Assembly (NCBI RefSeq): GCF_900113015.1
Contig: NZ_FONV01000002.1
Location: 62,001-126,000 of the forward strand
Source: Actinoplanes philippinensis
GTDB taxonomy: Bacteria > Actinomycetota > Actinomycetes > Mycobacteriales > Micromonosporaceae
Reading direction: 5' to 3'
Length of the DNA: 64,000 nt
Within the stretch, counting starts at the first letter, position 1, and every line of letters starts with the position of its first letter. A model generated the notes under the pieces. It was given only the letters and a program-made list of their open reading frames with translations. It made no database searches and had not been told where the DNA came from. The translations under genes and the position numbers were made by a program. Below are positions 20,649 to 29,201 of the stretch, piece after piece.

Positions 20649-21848
20649 TCAGCCGACGCCGTGCTCGCGCAGCTCGGCGAGGGTGTCCGGGGCGGGCCAG
20701 CCGTCGACGCGGTAGCGGGGCGGGGCCAGCAGCGGCTCCGGTGTCAGACCGGCCCGTTCCTCGGCGATCTGCCAGGGGACGCGGAACTCGACGCCGCCGT
20801 CGGGGTGGGCGAAAGCGATCACGTCGGCCCGGGGCAGCAGGGCGCTCACCCCGGCGGTCCAGGTGGTGATGGTCACGGCCGGGCCGCCGCCGGGTGGCTC
20901 GACCGCGATCAGGGCGCCGATGTGGGTGTCCACCCCGGCCTTCGTGTACTGCGCGGACAGCCACTCGGTCTGGTTCGAGTACTCGGTGAGGGCCAGGACC
21001 GCGGCGGCCCGCCGGGCCACGGTGTGGTGCGGGTGGCCGGGCGGCGGAAAATACTGCACGGCACGGCCCTCCGGCCCGGCGACGTATCCGACCGGGGTCA
21101 GGTAGCGGATCGCCTCGCCGAAGCTGTGCTCGACGACCGCGTAGATCTGCTCGATCCCGGTCTCCGGCAGGGGCGTCACCAGCAGGGTGTTGTTGTCCGG
21201 CGCGAAGGCGATCACCGGACTGCCCATCCGCTCGCCCACCTCGGCGAGCCAGCCGGGCGACAGCAGCAGCGACGTGAAGTAGCCGTCGCCGTCGTCGAGC
21301 ATGCTGACCGCGCCGCCGCGCCACTCCCGCTCCAGGCTGTCCCGGGCGATCGCGGCCAGGTTGGCGTGGGCCACCTCGAACACCTCGTCGGCGCTGATCC
21401 CCCACTCCTCGATCCGGTCCGGGAGGATGTAGGCCATCGCGTCGGGGGCGTCGATGACGACCAGCTCGCGCAGGAACGGCATCGCCGGGCGGGACAGCGG
21501 CGGGCGCATCCCGGCCGGGCCGGCCGCGCCGAACGTCACCGGGCGCAGCACGGGACGCAGCTTCGGGCGTACCGAATCCCAGCTGTCCTCCGGCATCGGA
21601 CGCATCAGCCGCAGCAGCGTCTCGATCCGTTCGCGGCGCTCGGCCGCGGTGGCGCCGGCCGTCTCGCGGTAGACGTTGGCCAGATAGAGGTGGGCCGGGC
21701 CGTCGGACCCGGTCCGGTGGATCGCGATGGCGAAGTCGTCCGGCTGATAGACCGCGCGCTCCACGCCGGGGGTGCGCCGGGCCACCCGGAGAGCGAACTG
21801 GGCGAAGCGGCGGCGCGGCGAGCCGGCGAACCTGTCCAGCAATCCCAT
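20649..21848 (-). CDS. Uncharacterised protein, 399 residues
   Basis: I do not recognise a named function. The protein is soluble, without signal peptide or membrane helix. It begins MGLLDRFAGSPRRRFAQFAL, with a basic amphipathic segment, then has alternating alpha/beta stretches. IAFAPDNNTLLVTPLPETG around the middle somewhat recalls DUF1444-type proteins, but I would not assign it. There is no Shine-Dalgarno before the ATG at 21848; instead a TANNNT element lies six bases upstream, suggesting a leaderless mRNA. It lies 89 bases upstream of the oxidoreductase gene on the same strand and could be co-transcribed with it, and it is divergent from the SDR gene. Confidence 0.7.
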   Translation of the reverse strand: MGLLDRFAGSPRRRFAQFALRVARRTPGVERAVYQPDDFAIAIHRTGSDGPAHLYLANVYRETAGATAAERRERIETLLRLMRPMPEDSWDSVRPKLRPVLRPVTFGAAGPAGMRPPLSRPAMPFLRELVVIDAPDAMAYILPDRIEEWGISADEVFEVAHANLAAIARDSLEREWRGGAVSMLDDGDGYFTSLLLSPGWLAEVGERMGSPVIAFAPDNNTLLVTPLPETGIEQIYAVVEHSFGEAIRYLTPVGYVAGPEGRAVQYFPPPGHPHHTVARRAAAVLALTEYSNQTEWLSAQYTKAGVDTHIGALIAVEPPGGGPAVTITTWTAGVSALLPRADVIAFAHPDGGVEFRVPWQIAEERAGLTPEPLLAPPRYRVDGWPAPDTLAELREHGVG

Positions 21849-21854
21849 TGGAGG

Positions 21855-21860
21855 ACCCTA
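21855..21860 (-). promoter_or_regulatory. Possible -10 element of a leaderless promoter
   Basis: On the minus strand this reads TAGGGT and stands six bases before the ATG at 21848, the same arrangement as at 188-193. No Shine-Dalgarno is present; the bases before the ATG read CCTCCA. Confidence 0.4.
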
Positions 21861-21893
21861 GCGCCCGGCGGAACCCGGGGTTACCTCCCAGGG

Positions 21894-21918
21894 CCGAAGT
21901 AAACTAAGTTTACTTCGG
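21894..21918. promoter_or_regulatory. Palindromic operator upstream of the SDR gene
   Basis: A perfect inverted repeat with 11-bp arms (CCGAAGTAAAC and its complement) and a TAA centre. It contains two TANNNT possibilities (TAAACT at 21900, TAAGTT at 21905), so a repressor here would cover the -10 region of the gene at 21955. A related palindrome with the same CGAAGTA core lies upstream of the TetR gene at 23595-23606. The TetR-family protein encoded at 22913-23500 is the likely ligand. Confidence 0.75.
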
Positions 21919-21954
21919 CTCCGCCGGATCCGTCTCCCGACGAAGGGACCCCCG

Positions 21955-22959
21955 ATGACCAAGAAGCCGCTGACCGCGACGAGCACCGTCGGCGAGTGGC
22001 TGGACCATCCGGTGGGCGGCCCGGCGCTGGGCGGCCTGCTCGCCGCCGGCGGCGCGGACCCGTCGATGCTGGCGCCGGTGCGCGGCCTGCCCCTGCGGCA
22101 GATGGTCGAGCTCAGCCAGGGCACGATGCCGCAGTCGGTGATCGACGACCTGGTTCTGCAGGTCAACGGCGGGGTCATCGCGGAGGCCACCGCGGAGTCC
22201 GGCTGGACGGAGCAGATCGTCGACGGCCGCTTCCTCGGCCGGACGATCATCGTGACCGGCGCGGCCTCCGGCATCGGCCGGGCCACCGCCTCACGCATCG
22301 TCCGGGAGGGCGGCCGGGTGATCGGCGTCGACATCACCGCCGGGAAGCTGGCCGAGGCGGAGGCGGAGCTGGGTGACTCGTTCGTGGCGGTCGCCGCCGA
22401 CATCACCCGGTCCGGGGACATCGACCGGGTGGTCGCCGCGGCCGGCGACCGCATCGACGGGCTCGCCAACGTGGCCGGGGTGGTCGACGACTTCAGCCCG
22501 ATCCACGAGACCTCGGACGAGGTGTGGGAGAAGGTGTTCGCGGTCAACGTCGACGGGCTCTTCCGCCTCACCCGCGCGGTGGTCCCGGCCATGCTGGCGG
22601 CCGGCCACGGCGCGATCGTGAACATCGCCTCCGAGGCGGGGCTGCGCGGCAACGCGGCGGGCGTCGCCTACACGGCGTCCAAGCACGCGGTCATCGGCAT
22701 CACCAAGAACATCGCCTTCATGTACGGGCAGCACGGCATCCGCACCAACGCGGTCGCGCCCGGCGGGGTCGCCACCGGCATGGCCCCGGCCGGCCAGTCC
22801 GAGTTCGGCAGGGGGCGCACCGGCCCGTTCCTCCAGCTCATCCCGGGGGTGGCGCAGGCCGCACACCTGGCCGCGTCGATCACCTTCCTGCTCAGCGACG
22901 ACGGTGTGAACCTCAACGGGGTGGTGCTGCCGTCGGACGGTGGCTGGTCGGTCCAGTAG
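21955..22959 (+). CDS. SDR-family oxidoreductase with an N-terminal extra domain
   Basis: 334 residues. Residues about 95-334 form a classical short-chain dehydrogenase: cofactor motif TGAASGIGRA from residue 101, Asp125 in VIGVDI suggesting NAD preference, catalytic Ser226 in VNIASEAG, and Tyr239/Lys243 in YTASK. Residues 1-90 are an added segment (STVGEWLDHPVGGPALGGLLA, then MPQSVIDDLVLQVNGG) that is not part of the Rossmann fold. Substrate unknown. AAGGGA lies upstream of the ATG. A perfect palindrome covers the promoter, and the last 47 bases overlap the convergent TetR gene, so expression is probably controlled by that regulator. Confidence 0.87.
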   Translation: MTKKPLTATSTVGEWLDHPVGGPALGGLLAAGGADPSMLAPVRGLPLRQMVELSQGTMPQSVIDDLVLQVNGGVIAEATAESGWTEQIVDGRFLGRTIIVTGAASGIGRATASRIVREGGRVIGVDITAGKLAEAEAELGDSFVAVAADITRSGDIDRVVAAAGDRIDGLANVAGVVDDFSPIHETSDEVWEKVFAVNVDGLFRLTRAVVPAMLAAGHGAIVNIASEAGLRGNAAGVAYTASKHAVIGITKNIAFMYGQHGIRTNAVAPGGVATGMAPAGQSEFGRGRTGPFLQLIPGVAQAAHLAASITFLLSDDGVNLNGVVLPSDGGWSVQ

Positions 22960-23500
22960 GGCCGGTGAGGGCCTGCTGCAGCAGCGCGCCGTAGTGGGCG
23001 ATCAGCTCGCCGCGGTCCGCCGACACCAGGCCCTCGTCCTCGACCACCCACAGGGCGTAGAGCAGCCCGCCCACCAGCGCCGCGGCGATCCGCGCCCGGA
23101 CGTCGGCATCCGGGCCGGAGAGCCGGGCCCGCACCGGCTCGACGAAGGTGCGCTCGTGGATGGTCTGCAGACGGACCTTGATCTGCGCCTCGTTGCTGCC
23201 CCGGACCAGCGCGAGGTAGACCCCGCGGATGTCGTCGTCGGCGAGCACCACCTCGACGAACCGCGGGCCGAGCCGCTCCAGCGGGACGTCGAGGAGCGGC
23301 TCGTCGTCGATGGTGAGCTGCATGGTGTCGAGGAAGAGCAGCTCCTTGGTGCCGAAATGACGGATCACCAGCGCCGGGTTCGTCACCGCCTGGGCCGCGA
23401 TGTCCCGAACCGAGGTTCGCGCGAAACCACGCTCCCGGAACAGACGGGCCGCGGCGGCACGAATCTCCTCGCGAGTCGCCTCGCCGCTGCGCCGGGCCAT
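22913..23500 (-). CDS. TetR-family transcriptional regulator, likely repressor of the SDR gene
   Basis: 195 residues. The N-terminal helix-turn-helix is typical (REEIRAAAARLFRERGFARTSVRDIAAQA, then NPALVIRHFGTKELLF). The rest is a helical ligand-binding and dimerisation domain. The ATG at 23500 follows GGGGA and yields the normal distance to the HTH; the frame is open to 23581 but without a signal. It overlaps the SDR 3' end by 47 bases in convergent orientation. Matching palindromes before the SDR gene and upstream of this gene suggest that it represses both. The ligand may be an SDR substrate; that is inference. Confidence 0.9.
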   Translation of the reverse strand: MARRSGEATREEIRAAAARLFRERGFARTSVRDIAAQAVTNPALVIRHFGTKELLFLDTMQLTIDDEPLLDVPLERLGPRFVEVVLADDDIRGVYLALVRGSNEAQIKVRLQTIHERTFVEPVRARLSGPDADVRARIAAALVGGLLYALWVVEDEGLVSADRGELIAHYGALLQQALTGPTGPTSHRPTAAPPR

Positions 23501-23594
23501 GTCCCCGATCGTAGGCCGGGCGGCGCCCCACCCGTCCCGGCAGGTCCCCGGCATCACTCGGGAGTGGCCCCCGGGGGCCAAGGGTTACCCGGTC

Positions 23595-23606
23595 CGAAGT
23601 ACTTCG
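23595..23606. promoter_or_regulatory. Palindrome upstream of the TetR gene, related to the SDR operator
   Basis: CGAAGTACTTCG is a perfect 12-bp palindrome. Its halves match the outer part of the arms of the 21894-21918 operator, here fused without the central bases. It lies 95 bases upstream of the TetR start and 75 bases before the divergent gene at 23682, so it could serve either. Confidence 0.5.
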
Positions 23607-23681
23607 CACGAACCTCGCCCCGGTTTCCGGACGTCGTGCTGGGCTATGCGGGACACAAGCGACTTAACGGAAAGGTCTGAC

Positions 23682-24392
23682 ATGCGAAAATCGACTCGGG
23701 GACTGATCACCGCGTGCGCCGGGCTCGCGGCCGGGGCCGCCTTCGGAGCCGCACCCGCGGCGGCCGACCCGGGCTGGTGGCCGCCCGGGTACGAACTCGG
23801 TTACTACAACACGATGAGCGACTGCAACGGGTACGCGAACTCGATGTTCCTGATGAATGCCGACTACGACTGTGACTTCTACTCGCAGAGGGTCGTCACC
23901 CCCTACGTGCTGGTCATCCAGAGACCGGTGCGGATCGTCCAGCAACCCGTCGTCGACTACGAGCCCGCGCCGGTGGCACAGCAACCGGTGATGGACCAGC
24001 CGGCGCCGGTCGCCGAGGAGCCCGCGCCGGTGGCCGAGGAGCCCGCGCCGGTAGCCGAGGAGCCGACCGGTGGCGCTCTCGTCAGCTCCGAGAAGCCGGC
24101 GAAGGCCCACAAGAAGCACAAGAAGCACAAGGGCGGCAACGGCGACGAGGGTGACGGCCAGGGCCAGGCACAGGCCCAGGGGCACGCCCAGGACACCGGG
24201 TACGCGCAGAACGACCAGGCCCAGGCCATGAACGACGAGCCCGGCAACGGCGGGCCCGCCTGCGACTGCAACAACGCCGGCGTCCTCGCGGTGCCGGCGG
24301 CGCCGGTGCAGGTCGTGCCGGTCGGCGGCCCCGTGGTCGTCAGCGGCGGCTACTACCAGAGCTACGGCGGATGGCACCACCCCTGGCACTGA
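23682..24392 (+). CDS. Secreted low-complexity protein with PAPVAEE repeats
   Basis: 236 residues. A Sec signal peptide (MRKSTRGLITACAGLAAGAAFGAAPAAA) is followed by a short ordered part with a Cys pair (SDCNGYANSMFLMNADYDCDFY). A Pro/Val/Glu-rich section with three exact PAPVAEE units, a Lys-rich block (AHKKHKKHKGG), a Gln/Ala-rich block and a CDCNN motif then follow, with a Gly/Tyr/His-rich end. The make-up suggests a disordered cell-wall or surface protein. No function is known to me. ATG 23682 follows GGAAAGG. It is divergent from the TetR gene and ends at a hairpin. Confidence 0.8.
   Translation: MRKSTRGLITACAGLAAGAAFGAAPAAADPGWWPPGYELGYYNTMSDCNGYANSMFLMNADYDCDFYSQRVVTPYVLVIQRPVRIVQQPVVDYEPAPVAQQPVMDQPAPVAEEPAPVAEEPAPVAEEPTGGALVSSEKPAKAHKKHKKHKGGNGDEGDGQGQAQAQGHAQDTGYAQNDQAQAMNDEPGNGGPACDCNNAGVLAVPAAPVQVVPVGGPVVVSGGYYQSYGGWHHPWH
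24000..24062 (+). repeat. Three tandem 21-base coding repeats (PAPVAEE)
   Basis: Units at 24000-24020, 24021-24041 and 24042-24062 each encode PAPVAEE. They differ only at third codon positions (Pro CCG/CCC and Val GTC/GTG/GTA), showing protein-level conservation or a fairly recent expansion. Confidence 0.9.
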
Positions 24393-24406
24393 GGTCAGCG
24401 CAACCG

Positions 24407-24434
24407 CGGCGGCCGGGCATCTGCCCGGCCGCCG
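24407..24434. terminator. Bidirectional hairpin between convergent genes
   Basis: Twelve-base arms (CGGCGGCCGGGC and its complement) enclose an ATCT loop, between the stop at 24392 and the convergent stop at 24442. It can serve both transcripts. Confidence 0.7.
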
Positions 24435-24441
24435 TCGCGTC

Positions 24442-24738
24442 TCAGCCCCCGGCCATCGCCCCGACCACGAGGAAGGGCTCCTCGCCGCGGGCCACCCGGT
24501 CGGGCAGCGCCGCGTCCGGTGACTCGTTGGAGAGGTCCTCCTCGCAGGCGAAGAAGCGGACCAGCGCCCGCCGCCGGCCGGTGCCCCGGTCACGCATGGT
24601 GCCGACCAGCATCGGGAACCTCGCCTCCACGGCGTCGAGCACGTGGCGCTGGGTCACCTCGCCGGGCACCTCGACCTGCACCTCGCCGGACACGTGGGCG
24701 AGGGTGCGCAGGTGGGGCGGGAGGACCACCCGGATCAC
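24442..24738 (-). CDS. MoaD/ThiS-like small ubiquitin-fold protein
   Basis: 98 residues. The start [16 protein letters not shown] is the usual first strand of MoaD-like proteins, and the C-terminus ends in GAMAGG, with the two terminal glycines used for adenylation and thiocarboxylation. Between them, [15 protein letters not shown] corresponds to the central helix. MoaD-like proteins act as sulfur carriers in molybdopterin or cysteine synthesis, or as protein modifiers; which applies here is unknown. GTG 24738 overlaps the stop of the Asp-box gene by four bases, so the two are coupled. No MoaE or MoeB homologue is in the window. Confidence 0.85.
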   Translation of the reverse strand: MIRVVLPPHLRTLAHVSGEVQVEVPGEVTQRHVLDAVEARFPMLVGTMRDRGTGRRRALVRFFACEEDLSNESPDAALPDRVARGEEPFLVVGAMAGG

Positions 24739-25850
24739 GGCAGCACCTGCGCTTCCACCGAGCAGATCGGCGGCAGATCGCTGACCAGGGCCTGCCAGGT
24801 GTCTCCGCTGTCGGCCGACCCGTACACCTGGCCCGCGCTCGTCCCGAAATAGATGCCGCACTCGTCGAGCGTGTCCACCGCCATGGCGTCGCGCAGGACG
24901 TTGACGTAGCAGTGCTCCTGCGGCAGGCCCACGGTCAGCGGCTCCCACTGCTCGCCGCCGGTCCGGCTGCGGTAGACGCGCAGCTTCCCGTCCATCACGT
25001 AGTGCAGCGAGTCACTGGTGATCGGCACGACGTAGATCGTCTCCGGCTCGTGGGCGTGCACCGCGATCGGGAAGCCGAAGTCGGTCGGCAGGTCGCCGCT
25101 GATCTCCCGCCAGTTGTCGCCGGCGTCGTCGGAGCGCATGACGTCCCAGTGCTTCTGCATGAAGAGCGTGTCCGGCCGGGACGGGTGCTGGGCGATCCGG
25201 TGCACGCAGTGGCCCACCTCGGCGTCCGGGTCGGGAATGCCGCCGCTGTTCAGGCCGCGGTTGATCGGCTGCCAGGTGACACCGCCGTCGTCGCTGCGGA
25301 ACGCGCCGGCCGCCGAGATGGCCACGAAGATCCGCTCCGGGTTCACCGGGTCGAGGATGATCGTGTGCAGGCACATGCCGCCCGCGCCGGGCTGCCACTT
25401 CGGCGCCGACGTGTGGGTGCGCAGGCCGGTCAGCTCCACCCACTTCTGGCCGCCGTCGGTGCTCTTGAACAGCGCCGCGTCCTCGGCGCCGGCATAGACC
25501 ACGTCCAGCTCGGTACGGGACGGCTCCAGATGCCAGATGCGCTTGAACTCCCACGGGCGCGGGGTGCCGTCGTACCAGAGATGGTCGCCGACCTCACCGG
25601 CGTAGGTGAAGTCGTGGTCGACCTGCTGCCACGTCGCGCCGCCGTCGTCGGACCGCTGGATCAGCTGACCGAACCAGCCGCCCGACTGCGACACGTAGAT
25701 CCGGTTCGGATCGACCGGCGACCCGTTCGCGTGGTAGATCTCCCACCCACCGAAGTGCGGCCCGTCCACCTTCCAGTCCTTGCGGGCCGCGTCCGAGGTG
25801 AGGACGAACAACCCCTTACGGGTCCCGACCAGCAATCGAACACCGCTCAT
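24735..25850 (-). CDS. Asp-box beta-propeller (sialidase/BNR-like) protein
   Basis: 371 residues with no signal peptide, so probably cytoplasmic. Asp-box motifs recur: [36 protein letters not shown], and a final SADSGDTWQ, plus the degenerate SRTGGEQWE. The pattern indicates a six-bladed propeller. The usual sialidase active-site Arg triad is not evident, so enzymatic sialidase activity should not be assumed. The ATG at 25850 has AAGGGG eight bases upstream; the frame runs further but lacks a signal. It is translationally coupled to the MoaD-like gene, a pairing that argues for a joint function. Confidence 0.85.
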   Translation of the reverse strand: MSGVRLLVGTRKGLFVLTSDAARKDWKVDGPHFGGWEIYHANGSPVDPNRIYVSQSGGWFGQLIQRSDDGGATWQQVDHDFTYAGEVGDHLWYDGTPRPWEFKRIWHLEPSRTELDVVYAGAEDAALFKSTDGGQKWVELTGLRTHTSAPKWQPGAGGMCLHTIILDPVNPERIFVAISAAGAFRSDDGGVTWQPINRGLNSGGIPDPDAEVGHCVHRIAQHPSRPDTLFMQKHWDVMRSDDAGDNWREISGDLPTDFGFPIAVHAHEPETIYVVPITSDSLHYVMDGKLRVYRSRTGGEQWEPLTVGLPQEHCYVNVLRDAMAVDTLDECGIYFGTSAGQVYGSADSGDTWQALVSDLPPICSVEAQVLP

Positions 25851-25965
25851 GTGCTGTTCCCCTTCCGGGTCGGGCCCGGCCGGCCACCGGCCGGGCACAT
25901 GGACGCATCATGGTGTGCCCTGCGTCACCCTGGGGAGTCTAGGACGAATGTTCGATCGGAAGGGG

Positions 25966-27486
25966 TCAACCCTGCAGGGCGCGAGCCATCTCGGCCTGCT
26001 CGGCGAGCACGTCGTTCATCCGGGCCTGTACGGCGTCCATCTTCCCGATCGTCTCGCTGGTGGTGTGGATGCCGTTGGCGACGGTCTCCGCGCTGGCCTG
26101 GATCCCGGCGATCTGGTCGGCGACCTTCTGGGTGGCCTCGGCGGTCTCCCGGGCCAGCTCCTTGACCTCACCGGCCACCACCGCGAAGCCCTTGCCCGAC
26201 TCACCGGCCCGGGCCGCCTCGATGGTCGCGTTGAGCGCCAGCAGGTTGGTCTGCTCCGCGATCGACGAGATGATCTTGATGACGTCACCGATCGCCGTCG
26301 ACGCCTGCCCGAGCGCGGCCACCTCGGCGGTCATCGCCGACGCGCGGCTCACCGCCTGCTCAGCCACCGAGGTGGCGTCGTCGCTGGCGCTGCGCAGCCG
26401 CTGCACGGTGTCCAGCAGGTCACGGGCATTGGCGGCGGCCCGCTCGGTGCCACGGACCACGTCGAGCCGCTGCGACACCAGCTGCTGCACGTTGCGCAGC
26501 GCGGCCGCCCGGGACTCCGACAGGTCGATGTACTCGGTGGTGAAGAAGTCCATCGTGCCGACGACCCGGTCCCCGCTCATGATCGGGAAACAGACTCCGG
26601 AGCGCACCCCGGCCCGCTGCGCGGCGGGTGCCCGCACGCAGTCGGTCACCTCCGCGAGGTCCTTGACGAACACCAGGTCACGGGCCCGCCAGGCACGGCC
26701 CGAGAGGCCGACACCCTCGGCGAACTCGGCGGCCAGCGTGACCCGGCGGAACTCGTCACCGGCCGACCCCGACTCCAGGTGGAACTTCAGCACGTTGGCG
26801 GCGCCGTCGATCTCCCAGTACGAGCCGTACGCCCAGCCGAACGCCGTCCGCACCGCGTCCAGAGCCGCACGGATCGTGGTCGCGGTGTCCGTGGCCGCCC
26901 CGACCCGGGTGACCACGGTGGTGACGGCCTCCCGGTCGGTGGCCACCTGGCGCAGCTCGGCGGCGGCGACCGCCGCGGAACGCGCCTGCTCGGCGACACG
27001 GGCGATGGCGGCGAGCTTCTCCTTGCGTCCCGCGTCGGCGTAGATCGGCGCCGGCGAGTAGTACTCGAGGACGGCCAGCACCTCGCCGTTCTTCACCACC
27101 GGCAACATCATCGCGGCGACCATGCCCGCCTTGGCCGCGGCCTGCCAGCGACGGCACCCGGCGGCCCGTTCCGGCTCCTCGTCGAAGACCGCGGTACGTG
27201 TCTGGAACGCCCGGGTCACCAGCTCGGGTTCGGTGACACCGGCCAGCTGCGGCTGCAGCGGGCCGCACTCGTGCAGCCGCCGCAGCCGATTCAGCCCGTC
27301 CGGAACCCAGACGGCGCCGTACCCCATCTTCTGGAACTTGACCATGCTGTCCACCGTGAGACGCCAGGCGCTGTCCTCGTCCGTCGCCGCGTCGAGCGCC
27401 AGCACCAGCTGCTCCAGAGCCTCGACCTCACGGGGAATCGGGCGGGCCACCTCGGGGCCGGCCGCACGGGAACCGAACAACCGCAC
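25966..27486 (-). CDS. Cytoplasmic chemotaxis-type receptor with two GAF domains
   Basis: 506 residues with no membrane helix. Two GAF-like domains lie at about 20-170 and 190-340, followed by a coiled-coil signalling domain whose hairpin tip reads [20 protein letters not shown], the diagnostic region for CheA/CheW contact, and [14 protein letters not shown]. It should sense a soluble ligand or redox state in the cytoplasm and control CheA. No che genes are in the window. AAGGAG lies seven bases before the GTG at 27486. Presence of a chemotaxis receptor suggests a motile stage, as in zoospore-forming actinomycetes. Confidence 0.9.
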   Translation of the reverse strand: MRLFGSRAAGPEVARPIPREVEALEQLVLALDAATDEDSAWRLTVDSMVKFQKMGYGAVWVPDGLNRLRRLHECGPLQPQLAGVTEPELVTRAFQTRTAVFDEEPERAAGCRRWQAAAKAGMVAAMMLPVVKNGEVLAVLEYYSPAPIYADAGRKEKLAAIARVAEQARSAAVAAAELRQVATDREAVTTVVTRVGAATDTATTIRAALDAVRTAFGWAYGSYWEIDGAANVLKFHLESGSAGDEFRRVTLAAEFAEGVGLSGRAWRARDLVFVKDLAEVTDCVRAPAAQRAGVRSGVCFPIMSGDRVVGTMDFFTTEYIDLSESRAAALRNVQQLVSQRLDVVRGTERAAANARDLLDTVQRLRSASDDATSVAEQAVSRASAMTAEVAALGQASTAIGDVIKIISSIAEQTNLLALNATIEAARAGESGKGFAVVAGEVKELARETAEATQKVADQIAGIQASAETVANGIHTTSETIGKMDAVQARMNDVLAEQAEMARALQG

Positions 27487-27559
27487 GATGTGTCTCCTTG
27501 GCGCGAGAGGAACAACCGGATACCAGAGATATCGGCGTGTGCTCCCCGCGAATGAGACC

Positions 27560-28522
27560 TCAATTCCAGGGCACCCAGGCGGCGTTGACCAGCGGCGTCT
27601 GCCGGGCCTCCAGCTCGCGCAGCAGGATCCCCTCGCGCAGCCCCCACGGGCAGATGATCAGCGACTCGACGCTCAGCCGGCGCATCACCTCGTACGCGAC
27701 GATCGCGCCGGCCAGGATCTGCCGGGCCCGGTGCGGGGACACGCCGGGCAGACGCGACCGTTTCGGGCTGGGCATCGCGGCCAGCCGTTTGATCCACGGC
27801 CGCAGCGCCGTCGCCCGCAGCTCCCGCGGCACGAACGGGCCCTGCCGCAGCGGGGCCGCCCCGGCCAGCCGGGCCAGCTGCTGGAAAGTCTTGGAGGCGG
27901 CCACCGACGTACGCGGAGCCTCCCACGAGGTGCGGGCGGCGACCTCGGCGAACTGCTCGCGCACGTGCCGCCGCAGCCTCCGGACGGCCCGGGGCGAGGG
28001 CGGATCGCCGTCGGCCAGGAACTCCCGGGTGAGCCGGCCCGCACCCAGCGGCAGCGACATCGCCGACTCGGGCAGCCGGTCCCGCCCGAACGCCACCTCC
28101 AGACAGCCGCCGCCGATGTCGACCATCAGCATCGGACCGGCCTGCCAGCCCAGCCAGCGCCGCGCCGCCAGGAACGTCAGGCGGGCGTCCTCGATGCCGG
28201 TGAGCGTGCCCAGCCGTACCCCCGTGCGCTCCTGCACCGCCGCGAGGACCGCGTCGCGGTTGGGAGCGTCCCGGACCACCGCCGTGGTGTACGCGAACAT
28301 CCGGTTCACCCCGGCCCGGTGGGACTCGGCGACCGCCTCCCCGACCGCGGCGACCATCCGGTCCAGGGCGGCCGGGCCGATCGTGCCGTCGGCCGGCAGC
28401 CGGTGCGCCAGCCGCGGCCGGCGCTCCCACGTGTGCACCGGCAGCGGCAGTCCGGACGCGGCCTCGGCGACCACCAGGTTGACCGTGTTCGACCCGACGT
28501 CGAGCACACCGAGCCTGCTCAT
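27560..28522 (-). CDS. Ppx/GppA-family exopolyphosphatase/guanosine pentaphosphatase
   Basis: 320 residues. The actin-like ATPase fold is evident: phosphate loop 1 [15 protein letters not shown] at the N-terminus and phosphate loop 2 [15 protein letters not shown] near 135. [13 protein letters not shown] follows, and [18 protein letters not shown] is the typical basic segment. It should hydrolyse polyphosphate or pppGpp. This is the short form (about 320 residues) without a C-terminal HD domain, as usual in actinobacteria. The ATG at 28522 overlaps the response-regulator stop by ATGA. Confidence 0.88.
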   Translation of the reverse strand: MSRLGVLDVGSNTVNLVVAEAASGLPLPVHTWERRPRLAHRLPADGTIGPAALDRMVAAVGEAVAESHRAGVNRMFAYTTAVVRDAPNRDAVLAAVQERTGVRLGTLTGIEDARLTFLAARRWLGWQAGPMLMVDIGGGCLEVAFGRDRLPESAMSLPLGAGRLTREFLADGDPPSPRAVRRLRRHVREQFAEVAARTSWEAPRTSVAASKTFQQLARLAGAAPLRQGPFVPRELRATALRPWIKRLAAMPSPKRSRLPGVSPHRARQILAGAIVAYEVMRRLSVESLIICPWGLREGILLRELEARQTPLVNAAWVPWN

Positions 28523-29187
28523 GGGCGGAACCGGTAGCCCATGCCGGGCTCGGTGAGCAGATGGCGCGGACGGGCCGGGTCGGCCTCCAGCTTGCGGCGC
28601 AGGCGGGCCATGTACTGCCGGAGATAGTTCGTCTCGGTCCGGTACTGCGGGCCCCACACGTCGTGCAGCAGGTCCCGCTGCGTGATCAGCTTGCCCGGAT
28701 GCCGCAGCAGGTGCTCCAGCAACTGCCACTCGGTCGGGGTGAGCCGGACGTCGCCGCTGATCGTGTGCTCGGCCAGGTTCACCTCGTACGCGCCGAGCCG
28801 CACCACCGGTGCCTCCGGCTCCCCCGGCTGCGAGCGACGGGTCACCGCCCGGATCCGGGCCAGCAGCTCGTCCACCCCGAACGGCTTCGTCACGTAGTCG
28901 TCGGCGCCCGCGTCCAGCGCGGTCACCTTGTCGGTGCTGTCCGCCCGGCCGGAGAGCACGATGATCGGCACCGAGGTCCAGCCGCGCAGACCGGCGATCA
29001 CCTCGGCGCCCTCCATGTCGGGCAGGCCCAGGTCCAGCACCACCAGGTCGGGGTGGTGGTCGACGGCCGCGCGCAGGGCCGCGGCGCCGTCCGGGGCGGT
29101 GTCCACCTCGTACCCCCGTGCCTTGAGATTGATCCGCAGCGCGCGGATGATCTGCGGCTCGTCGTCGACCACCAGGATGCGGGTCAT
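28519..29187 (-). CDS. kdpE: OmpR/KdpE-family response regulator
   Basis: 222 residues. The receiver domain has VVDDEP, phospho-acceptor Asp52 in VVLDLGLPDMEG and Lys101 in YVTKPFG. The DNA-binding winged helix reads LTPTEWQLLEHLLRHPGKLITQRDLLHDVWG. The sequence is most like KdpE, the potassium-transport regulator. No KdpD kinase or Kdp ATPase gene is nearby, so the function label is provisional. It sits between a membrane glycosyltransferase gene (14-base gap) and a Ppx/GppA gene (ATGA overlap). Confidence 0.85.
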   Translation of the reverse strand: MTRILVVDDEPQIIRALRINLKARGYEVDTAPDGAAALRAAVDHHPDLVVLDLGLPDMEGAEVIAGLRGWTSVPIIVLSGRADSTDKVTALDAGADDYVTKPFGVDELLARIRAVTRRSQPGEPEAPVVRLGAYEVNLAEHTISGDVRLTPTEWQLLEHLLRHPGKLITQRDLLHDVWGPQYRTETNYLRQYMARLRRKLEADPARPRHLLTEPGMGYRFRP

Positions 29188-29201
29188 CGCAGGGCCGCTC
29201 C

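Noticed and set aside
24735-25850. True sialidase
   Set aside because: Asp-boxes are present but the catalytic Arg triad and nucleophilic Tyr are not evident, and there is no signal peptide.
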